Shown here: positions 1 to 6,916 of the stretch, one piece after another
Layout of the letters: each line of letters begins with the position of its first letter
Numbering within the stretch: position 1 is the stretch's first letter
Source: Mogibacterium sp.
GTDB taxonomy: Bacteria > Bacillota > Clostridia > Peptostreptococcales > Anaerovoracaceae
Reading direction: 5' to 3'
NCBI GenBank assembly: GCA_016775335.1
Contig: JAEUGJ010000002.1
Coordinates: 92,844-128,149 of the forward strand
DNA length: 35,306 bases
Notes under the pieces: generated by a model
The model's input: only the letters and a program-made list of their open reading frames with translations
What the model was told of the DNA's origin: nothing
Databases searched by the model: none
Translations under genes and position numbers: made by a program

Positions 1-253
1 GCCTCCCGACGGTGGAACAAGGCTTTCCGGGCGGCGGGACGCAAACTTGGACGGCCGCCCGCGGTTGCACGGCGCTTTTTTCGCCGGCCTGTTTGCGCCT
101 CCCGACGGTGGAACAAGGCTTTCCGGGCGGCGGGACGCAAACTTGGACGGCTGCCCGCGGCTGCACGGCGCTTTTCTCGCCGGCCTGTTTGCGCCTCCCG
201 ACGGTGGAACAAGGCTTTCCGGGCGGCGGGACGCAAACTTGGACGGCCGCCCG
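1..253. repeat. 96-bp tandem repeat array, hairpin-forming, open at the window edge
   Basis: Three consecutive copies start at 2, 98 and 194, an exact 96-bp period; the third stops matching at about 253. Each copy carries an inverted repeat: GTTTGCG (91-97) pairs with CGCAAAC (136-142), with CTCCCG/CGGGA continuing the stem. A second small hairpin (GGCG, a T-rich loop, CGCC) lies in the other half of the unit. Because 96 is a multiple of three, a spurious repetitive reading frame runs through it; I do not call it a gene. The array lies just beyond the rlmH terminator and is related to the array at 11645-11892. It may extend left of the window. Confidence 0.9.
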
Positions 254-280
254 GTCGGCAGCGCCGCAAGAAATGAAAAC

Positions 281-306
281 AAAAAGCAGGGCGCGCCCTG
301 CTTTTT
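281..306 (-). terminator. rlmH operon terminator (bidirectional shape)
   Basis: A perfect palindrome with 12-bp arms AAAAAGCAGGGC / GCCCTGCTTTTT and only GC between them. It begins 2 nt past the rlmH stop codon and gives a GC-rich stem followed by five Ts on either strand, so it can stop transcription from both sides. Confidence 0.9.
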
Positions 307-307
307 G

Positions 308-787
308 TTACTTATGATAGGTCTCGTTATTGGCGATTTTGAAGCTGCGGTAGATCTGCTCCAGCAGCAGCACCCGGGCCATCTGGTGGGGGAAGATCAT
401 ACGGCTGAAGGAAAGTCCGAAGTCCGCCCGCTTCTTCACCGCCGGGGACAGCCCCAAGCTGCCGCCGATGATGAAATCCACGGTGGACCGGCCGCTGTCA
501 AAGGTTTTCGTGAGGTGCCGGGACAGTTCCACGGAATCCAGCATCTTTCCTTCCACCTCCATGGCAATCACGTAATCCGACTCCCCGATTTTGGACAGGA
601 TGGTCTCCCCTTCCTTCTCCATCACCTGGCTCTCGTCTGCCGGCGACGCGTTCTTCGGGAGCTTCGATTCCTTCAGCTCCACAATCTGAATCCGTGCGTA
701 GCCGCCGATTCGCTTGGTGTACTCCGCCACCGCCGCCTGCCAATATTTCTCCTTTAACTTTCCGATGCAAATAATGTTGATGTTCAT
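308..787 (-). CDS. rlmH: 23S rRNA (pseudouridine1915-N3)-methyltransferase RlmH
   Basis: The 159-residue product has the usual length and start of the RlmH/YbeA SPOUT family (MNINIICIGKLKEKYW). The SAM-binding knot follows as DFIIGGSLGLSP near residues 104-115, and the C-terminus holds the family segment with LSFSRMIFPHQMARVLLLEQ then YR. Members methylate N3 of pseudouridine 1915 in helix 69 of 23S rRNA on assembled 70S ribosomes. The gene is last in a minus-strand run, 12 nt after the MBL hydrolase gene, and is followed directly by a strong terminator. Pairing of rlmH with a yycJ-type hydrolase is common in Firmicutes. Confidence 0.97.
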   Translation of the reverse strand: MNINIICIGKLKEKYWQAAVAEYTKRIGGYARIQIVELKESKLPKNASPADESQVMEKEGETILSKIGESDYVIAMEVEGKMLDSVELSRHLTKTFDSGRSTVDFIIGGSLGLSPAVKKRADFGLSFSRMIFPHQMARVLLLEQIYRSFKIANNETYHK

Positions 788-799
788 TTTCTTCCTATC

Positions 800-1642
800 C
801 TAGAATCCGATCAGCGGTCCGGCTGCGCTCTTGGCCGCCACCTCCATGCGGAAATTCACGTTCTTGTGGTAATCGTTCTGATCCAGCACATCCCGCACCG
901 TCAGCGCCGCGTTGAAAGGCGTGTTGTTGGTGGTACTGAGATGGGCTAAAAGAATTTTCGGCAGCGCCAGCTTCCCGTCCTCACAAGGGTGTCCGGTAAG
1001 GCTCAGGGACGGCCGGTCTTCCAGCATGCGGGTCAGGGCTTCGCCGCAAGCCACGTTGGAAAGATGGCCTTGGTCGCTGAGAATTCTTCTTTTTACCGGA
1101 TACGGGTAGGGACCCATTTCCAGCATGGACACCTCGTGGTTGGCTTCCATCACCAGCACGTCGGAGGTGCGGATTTCCTCGTAGATCTCATCGGTGACGG
1201 TGCCCGTGTCCGTCACCACCGTGATTTTCGTGTTGTCCTTCCGGAAGGAGAAGCCCAGCGGCTCGCAGGCATCGTGGGAAAGGGCAAAACCCTTGATCTG
1301 AATGTCTCCGATTCGGGTCTCATCCTGAGCGGAAAAATACCGAAGCCGGTCCTCCGGCACGTACTGGAACTTGTCGCAGTTGTGGGCGGTGCCCCGGGAG
1401 GCGATGACCTCCGCGTTCTCGCAGATGCGGGACATCATGCGGATGCTCTTCACGTGGTCCACGTGCTCATGGGTCACCAGAATTCCGGAGACGGCGTCCT
1501 CGGAAATGTTGGCGTCCGCCAAAGCCGCGCGGATGTTTTTGCCGCTGAGGCCCACGTCCAGAAGCAGGTGGGTGGTGCCGTCGGTGATTAAATAGGAATT
1601 GCCGGAGCTGCTGCTCCCGATTGACTGTATTGCTAAATTCAT
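800..1642 (-). CDS. MBL-fold metallohydrolase, YycJ/WalJ type
   Basis: The product is 280 residues if started at ATG 1642 (MNLAIQSIGSSSSGNSYL), which has AGGA about 5 nt upstream; an open frame continues further upstream but would overlap the addB-like gene and has no family similarity. The metal-binding signature THEHVDH lies near residue 57, with further family segments SHDACEPLGF, VTDTG and SNVACGEAL. YycJ/WalJ proteins are putative exonuclease-like MBL enzymes linked to cell-wall and DNA-repair phenotypes; the substrate is not settled. It sits 17 nt after the addB-like gene and 12 nt before rlmH, so co-transcription is very likely. Confidence 0.9.
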   Translation of the reverse strand: MNLAIQSIGSSSSGNSYLITDGTTHLLLDVGLSGKNIRAALADANISEDAVSGILVTHEHVDHVKSIRMMSRICENAEVIASRGTAHNCDKFQYVPEDRLRYFSAQDETRIGDIQIKGFALSHDACEPLGFSFRKDNTKITVVTDTGTVTDEIYEEIRTSDVLVMEANHEVSMLEMGPYPYPVKRRILSDQGHLSNVACGEALTRMLEDRPSLSLTGHPCEDGKLALPKILLAHLSTTNNTPFNAALTVRDVLDQNDYHKNVNFRMEVAAKSAAGPLIGF

Positions 1643-1659
1643 GGATTCCTGCCTATGTT

Positions 1660-4600
1660 CTATATCTGTCTGTACTTGTTGTTTCTGTAAGTTAAGTCGA
1701 ATTTGCAGATGGCACGGTACTGGCAGTACGTGCATTCTGCCCGTTTGTCCTTCTTCAGACGGGTCGGGGAAATGTCGATTTTGCCGCGAACGATGCCGTC
1801 GCTGAGCACCTCGATGGTTTTGTGCACATCTTCCCGCAGGATGCGAAATTCTTCTTGACTCAGCTTTTTCGGCTTCTTCTCCAGCATCTCCACCGGCATG
1901 CTGCTGAGCACCGCCGGGTCGTCCAGCACGGCGCCCCGCAGGCTGAACCGCTCGCCCTCTTCCTTGGCCAGTTGTTCCTGCTGCTTGACTTCATCCAGCT
2001 TGTTGGCGTTGAGCTCGCTGTCGCTGATGTTGAAGTAGAACATGCCCACCGGATTGTATTCGTCGCCGCTGGCCCCTTCCAGGTACACCATCAGCTGCAT
2101 TTTGTAGCCCATCCGCATCTGCTCGATGTCCAGCTTGTCCTTTCCGGTCTTGTAATCGATGATGCGGATATTGCCGCCCCGCATCAGATCGGCCCGGTCG
2201 ATTTTTCCCTCGATGTAGACCTTCTGCCCGTGGAGGGTGTATTCAATGGGCTGGAACCGGCAGCCCCGACCGAATTGTTCTTCGAAGAATGACATTTCCA
2301 CATTTCCCAGACGCAGCTGTTCCGCCAGCACCCGCACCGCATCCTCGCAGATTCGGCGAATCCGGCTCATGCGGTATTTCTCTCGGTCGCCGGAAACGAA
2401 GAGTCCGCCGCGGTAGGACTCGGACAGCTTCAGGAGCTCCTCGTCCACCATTTCCGACAGGTGCTCCATGGAGATGCCACCTTCCGCTCCCTCACCGCTA
2501 CCGGTGCCGGCAGCGTCTGCCTCTTCCGTTTTGTTTTTATCCTCCAGGATGCCCTCTGCCAGAAGACGTTTGGAGACCCGCATGATGCACTCGTGGTACA
2601 CGTCGCCGATTTCCCGGCCGCTGCTCCGGAACTCCCGCGGCTCTTCCGCCCGAAGTCCGTGCATCACAAAGAACTCAAAGGGACAGTGATTGTATTTCTC
2701 CAGCTTGGAGGCGCTGAAGACGAAGTCCTCCCCTCGGCGGTACAGCCGGCCGGCGGTGTCGATGTCCAGATCCCGGGCGCTGTTCTCGTCCAGTCCCGCC
2801 CGGCTCAGTTCCTCCAGCTGCTCCGGCCGGTGCTTCTCGTACCAGCGGAGAATGCCCTCTGCCAGATATTTTTCTTCCTCTTCCTGGGTTTCCGGTGTCG
2901 GTACCGGTGTCGGCGCCGAACTTGCCTCCGCTTCTTCTCCCTCCGAAGCGTCCTCCTCTTGAAGCGCCCCGATCATCTGATCCATCGGCCGCTCCTTGAA
3001 GTGGTTCATCATGTGGCGCAAGGACTCCGGTCCGTTCTGAATCAGGTCCGCGTTAAAACCCCGGCTCACCACATCCTTTCGGATTTTCAGCAGGGGGAAC
3101 AGGTCCTTCAGGTAATCCACCAGAACGGACGGCTTCATATCGCTGCCGTCGCTTCCCGCCAGGGAATAGCTTACGTACAGCTTTTCCGATGCTTGGGACA
3201 CGGTGCGGTACATGGCGCCGTTCTCTTCCATCATCTTCAGGTCGTCCAGGCTTCCCAGAACGAATTCGTGCCGTGCGAACTGCTGCTTTTCATCCACGGA
3301 AAACAGCCCTTCCGGCGCTGGGGTCTGAGGAAGGATTCCCTCATTTGCGGACAGCACCATCACCACCTTCGGCGGTGCCGGCCGGGTTCGAATCATTACG
3401 CCCATGGTCAGTCCGTCCTGAGTCGGCGGAATCAGTCCCACTTCCGCGTTGAGAATTCCCACGGAATACAGATCCACGAACTCCTTCAGGTCCATGGCCT
3501 CGTCCCCCATGATGTTCCCCACGCATCCCAGAATTCGAACCACCTCGTTGTAGCTCTGGGCGGTCCACTGAGCCTCTTCGAACCGATCCCGGTTGTACTG
3601 GCCGTCCTCAATCTCCCGGATTTTATTCCGGAGATCCCACACTTCATTCAGGTAGCGGTAGAATTTCTCGATAAAATCCGCCATTCGCTCCGATTCTTCC
3701 GCCAGCACCTTCAGCTGTTCAATCCGCCCGGTGATTTCCACCCGACTTTCCTCCAGCTTGGCGAATTCCTCCGGGGCATACTCGAAATCCCCGTATTTAA
3801 ACGGCTTCGTCCACATGGAACCCTTGATGCCGAAGTCCCGGGCGTAGTTCTCCAGGTTCCAGATGGCCTCCCGCTCCAGTCCGGTGAGTCCGCTCTTCAG
3901 CAGCGCCATCACCGCCGGCGTCCGATATCCGCCGCTGCAGATTTCCAGGAGGTTCATCACAAAACCCACCACCTGGGAATCCCGAATGCTCCGCCGAGCG
4001 TCTCGAAACAGCGGCAGCCCGTACTCCCGGAAAGTGCGTTCCACGATGGGCTGCATCTTCTCCGTGTCGTTGCAGATGATGACGATATCCTTCATGCGGT
4101 ATCCCCGGTGCAGCAAGTTGTACACCTGAATCGCCGCATTTTCCGCCTCGTTGTACAGGTTAGCGCATTCCACCACCTGAAGATCCGCCGGACGGAAATC
4201 CGCCGAGGCGATTTTTGTTTTATCCGATTGGGTAAAAAGACCCTGCTCGATGCGCTTTAGGGTTTCCGACTTCTCCAGCACGTCGCCGGTCAGGGTTTCC
4301 ACGGAAACCGGCAGGCCCTTCTCTTCGGCGGAACGGCGGATGCTTCGAATCAGCACGTCCTCCAGGCCGAAATCCGTCCGGTTCACCATGACGTACACGT
4401 TTCGAGCCACCCCGGCAATCTCCGTCAGGGAGCGGACGAACTTCGCCGTCATGCTGTCGAACCCATAGACCCACACCGTTTTTCCCGCCAGCTCCCGGGA
4501 TTTCCCGATGGCCTCCGTGTACAGGTCCACGTAATCCTCCACGTCCTTGTACTTTCCCTGCACCAGGGATTCGTACTCCTCCAGAATACCGGAAAGCTCC

Positions 4601-5043
4601 CGGATTTTCTTCCGCAGGAGTTCGTCGGTTTCCGGATCCGCCAGGATTTCCTCCAGTTCCTCCCGGGTGCATTCCTGTTGGCGGAAATCCGCGATGAAAT
4701 CGTGAACCATCTCCACAAAGTTCCGCTTGCCGGCGGAGGTGCGGAAAATATCCAGTTGTTTTTCCCGATTGCGAATAATCCGCGCCAGAAGCATGTACCG
4801 CTCATACCGGTCCAGCATCCGCACGTTATCCGTACCCTGCTCCTGCAGCATGCGCAGGCCCAGCCGGTTCATGCTGAGAATCTCCACGTTCAGCAGGCAG
4901 GAGGTGTTCAGGTATTTCAACGCCTGCTCCTCCGCCACCAGGGTGTACTGATTGGGCACGATCACCAGGGTCTCCCCTTCGGTATGCTCGTAGATGAATT
5001 TTTCCTTGTCGATGTTCTCTCGGCCCTGATAGATCTTCAGCAT
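1660..5043 (-). CDS. addB: AddB-like helicase/nuclease subunit (PD-(D/E)XK, Fe-S), divergent P-loop
   Basis: The 1127-residue length and order fit AddB: an N-terminal UvrD-like fold with IVPNQYTLVAEEQA, a middle helicase-like region (PPKVVMVLSANEGILP) and a C-terminal RecB-type nuclease with GKIDRADL (about 945) and IIDYKTGK (about 960). The Fe-S cysteines are present: one in HCPFEFF (about 786) and a C-x2-C-x5-C cluster in CTYCQYRAIC (about 1101). AddB and AddA form the Chi-regulated nuclease for double-strand break repair. Two oddities: where AddB normally has GxSGSGKT the sequence reads QGRENIDKEKF, with no GK[ST]; and no addA follows, as the next gene is the MBL hydrolase 17 nt away. A repetitive low-complexity segment (EEDASEGEEAEASS, then PTPVPTPE) near 690 looks like a linker. 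Confidence 0.87.
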   Translation of the reverse strand: MLKIYQGRENIDKEKFIYEHTEGETLVIVPNQYTLVAEEQALKYLNTSCLLNVEILSMNRLGLRMLQEQGTDNVRMLDRYERYMLLARIIRNREKQLDIFRTSAGKRNFVEMVHDFIADFRQQECTREELEEILADPETDELLRKKIRELSGILEEYESLVQGKYKDVEDYVDLYTEAIGKSRELAGKTVWVYGFDSMTAKFVRSLTEIAGVARNVYVMVNRTDFGLEDVLIRSIRRSAEEKGLPVSVETLTGDVLEKSETLKRIEQGLFTQSDKTKIASADFRPADLQVVECANLYNEAENAAIQVYNLLHRGYRMKDIVIICNDTEKMQPIVERTFREYGLPLFRDARRSIRDSQVVGFVMNLLEICSGGYRTPAVMALLKSGLTGLEREAIWNLENYARDFGIKGSMWTKPFKYGDFEYAPEEFAKLEESRVEITGRIEQLKVLAEESERMADFIEKFYRYLNEVWDLRNKIREIEDGQYNRDRFEEAQWTAQSYNEVVRILGCVGNIMGDEAMDLKEFVDLYSVGILNAEVGLIPPTQDGLTMGVMIRTRPAPPKVVMVLSANEGILPQTPAPEGLFSVDEKQQFARHEFVLGSLDDLKMMEENGAMYRTVSQASEKLYVSYSLAGSDGSDMKPSVLVDYLKDLFPLLKIRKDVVSRGFNADLIQNGPESLRHMMNHFKERPMDQMIGALQEEDASEGEEAEASSAPTPVPTPETQEEEEKYLAEGILRWYEKHRPEQLEELSRAGLDENSARDLDIDTAGRLYRRGEDFVFSASKLEKYNHCPFEFFVMHGLRAEEPREFRSSGREIGDVYHECIMRVSKRLLAEGILEDKNKTEEADAAGTGSGEGAEGGISMEHLSEMVDEELLKLSESYRGGLFVSGDREKYRMSRIRRICEDAVRVLAEQLRLGNVEMSFFEEQFGRGCRFQPIEYTLHGQKVYIEGKIDRADLMRGGNIRIIDYKTGKDKLDIEQMRMGYKMQLMVYLEGASGDEYNPVGMFYFNISDSELNANKLDEVKQQEQLAKEEGERFSLRGAVLDDPAVLSSMPVEMLEKKPKKLSQEEFRILREDVHKTIEVLSDGIVRGKIDISPTRLKKDKRAECTYCQYRAICKFDLTYRNNKYRQI

Positions 5044-5081
5044 GTCCTTCTCCTATATCCGTTTCTGCGCGTGCGCGTTCT

Positions 5082-5726
5082 CTAGATCAGCTTCAGCACG
5101 TCCGCCGGTGTATCCACCCGGTACGTCGGCCGGAAGCCCAATTCTTTTAGCTCGTTCTCGTCGATATCGTGGCTCCAGCCCACCAGAATGCTGTCCACGC
5201 CGGCATTGTTGCAGCAGCCGATATCGAACTTCGTATCCCCCAGCATGATGGCGTCCTCCGGTTTCGCGGAAAGCTCCTCCAGGGCCATGCGCAGCGGGGT
5301 GGGATCCGGCTTGTGCTTGTCCGTGTCATCGCAGGTGATAAGCACGTCGAAGTAGTCCCGGATGCCCAGTTCCTTCATGTAATCCAGCGTGGTGACTTTG
5401 GTGCGGGAGGTCACCACCGACAGGGTGTGGCCCCCTTCCACCATGCGGTCCATCATCTCCAATGTTCCGTCGAAGAGCCCCACCATTCCGTCGTAGTGGG
5501 CCTGCTGGTAGTTCCGGTAGATCTGCACCGCTTCGTCCACATCCGCCTGGGGGAAAAACTTCTTCACGGTGTACCGAATGGTCTCCCCAAAGGTGTGGTA
5601 AATATCTTCCACTCGGCCTTCTTTGCCGGTGTAGTGGCGGAACACCTCCTGCCAGGAAGCCACGATGACCCGGTTGGAGTCGAAAATTGTTCCGTCGAAA
5701 TCAAAAATAATATGCTTTTTCTTCAC
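5082..5726 (-). CDS. HAD-superfamily phosphatase, phosphoglycolate phosphatase/PpaX-like
   Basis: All four HAD motifs are visible in this 214-residue protein: FDFDGTIFD (nucleophile and acid/base Asp), VVTSRT (motif II), the Lys in DKHKPDP (motif III) and MLGDTKFDIG (motif IV). A helical cap inserted after motif I marks subfamily I (Gph/PpaX/YjjG). Such enzymes remove phosphate from small molecules such as phosphoglycolate, pyrophosphate or nucleotides; the substrate cannot be read here. Translation starts at a GTG that follows the prfB stop directly (TAG then GTG), with GAGG about 8 nt upstream inside prfB, which suggests translational coupling. The addB-like gene begins 38 nt further on. 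Confidence 0.85.
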   Translation of the reverse strand: MKKKHIIFDFDGTIFDSNRVIVASWQEVFRHYTGKEGRVEDIYHTFGETIRYTVKKFFPQADVDEAVQIYRNYQQAHYDGMVGLFDGTLEMMDRMVEGGHTLSVVTSRTKVTTLDYMKELGIRDYFDVLITCDDTDKHKPDPTPLRMALEELSAKPEDAIMLGDTKFDIGCCNNAGVDSILVGWSHDIDENELKELGFRPTYRVDTPADVLKLI

Positions 5727-6843
5727 CTACAGATTCCTCTCTTTCGCATCCTGAGACAGTTTCGCTCGCACAAAAAGATCCAGATCCCCGTCCATCACCG
5801 CGCCGATGTTTCCGGTTTCCGCGCCGGTACGGGTATCCTTCACCATGGTATAGGGCTGGAACACGTAGTTCCGAATCTGAGCGCCCCAGGAGGCCTGACT
5901 CATATCCCCCTTCAGCTCGTTCAGGTTCTCCTTGTGTTCCTCCTCCGCCAGCTTGGTGAGCTTGGAGGTGAGGATTTTCAGCGCCACTTCCTTGTTCCGC
6001 AGCTGGGACCGCTCGTTCTGACAGGTCACCACGATGTTCGTGGGCAAATGGGTGATTCGAATGGCGGAATCCGTGGTGTTGACGTGCTGACCGCCGGCCC
6101 CGCTGGCCCGATAGGTATCGATCTTCAAATCCCCCGGATTGATGACCACATCCAGGTCGTCTCCCAGGTCCGGCACCACTTCCACGCCGGCAAAAGACGT
6201 CTGCCGCTTGCCCGCCGAGTTAAACGGCGAGATTCGAACCAGCCGGTGGACGCCGTTCTCGCTCTTCAGATATCCGTAGGCATTCTCCCCGGACACCATA
6301 ATCGTGGCGCTCTTGATGCCCGCCACGGTATCGTTCTGCAGGTCCACCACTTCCGCCTTGAAGCCCTTCTTTTCGCAGTACCGAAGGTACATCCGCTCCA
6401 GCATTTCCGCCCAGTCCATGGCGTCCACACCGCCGGTGCCCGCATATATGGAAATGATGGCATCGTTGGAATCGTAGCGGCCGCCCAACAGCATGCGGAG
6501 CTTCAGCTCTTCCATATCCTCCTGAAGCGCACTGAAATTCCGGCGTATTTCCTTGGCTTCCTCTTCATCGTTCAGCTCCTCCGCCAAATCGATCAGATCC
6601 GCCGTATCGTCCAATCCCTGCTGGATGCGTTCGTACCCTTCAATCTCATTTTCCAGAGATTTCTTTTTCTTCATGAGCTTCTGAGCCGCCGCCGGGTTGT
6701 CCCAGAAGCCGTCCTTGCTCATTTCCTTCTCATATCCTTCCAGGGTTTTCTTCAGCGCCGGCAGGTCAAAGATACTCTCCGATTTCCAGCAGCTTCGCCT
6801 TCTCCTGAGGGATTGCGGATTTAATCTCTTCCAATAAAATCAT
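5727..6843 (-). CDS. prfB: Peptide chain release factor 2 (programmed +1 frameshift)
   Basis: The main frame carries RF2 signatures: the stop-codon recognition motif SPF in VRISPFNSAGKRQTSF and the catalytic GGQ in RASGAGGQHVNTTDS. A first short frame starts at ATG 6843 (MILLEEIKSAIPQEKAK...), preceded by AGGAGG, runs 25 codons and meets TGA at 6768-6766. The slip sequence CTTTGAC then moves ribosomes +1 into the long frame, giving about 371 residues in all, close to the usual RF2 length. The product recognises UAA and UGA. A start at the internal ATG (6722) would remove the family N-terminus. prfB follows secA and is in turn followed directly by the HAD gene. Confidence 0.96.
6765..6780 (-). 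promoter_or_regulatory. prfB autoregulatory frameshift site
   Basis: On the minus strand the sequence reads GGAGAG-TAT-CTT-TGA-C. CTT TGA C is the canonical RF2 slip site, and the GGAGAG block has the same position and 3-nt spacing as the internal Shine-Dalgarno-like AGGGGG of other bacteria, with two differences. When RF2 is scarce the ribosome pauses at TGA and slips by one base. The arrangement also shows that TGA is read as stop by RF2 in this organism. Confidence 0.93.
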
Positions 6844-6880
6844 GTTTCGTTCCTCCTGATCTTTCGTCTATCCAAAAGCA

Positions 6881-6903
6881 CCCGGATAAAGATCTTATCC
6901 GGG
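6881..6903 (-). terminator. Hairpin between secA and prfB, weak terminator or attenuator
   Basis: A perfect inverted repeat CCCGGATAA / TTATCCGGG with a 5-nt loop lies 13 nt past the secA stop. On the minus strand it is followed by TGCTTTTGG, a poor U-tract, so partial read-through into prfB is likely. Confidence 0.6.
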
Positions 6904-6916
6904 CACCCTGTTATTC

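Noticed and set aside
12..317. Repetitive open frame through the first tandem array
   Set aside because: The 96-bp period is a multiple of three, so any open frame repeats; there is no ribosome site and the frame runs over a terminator.
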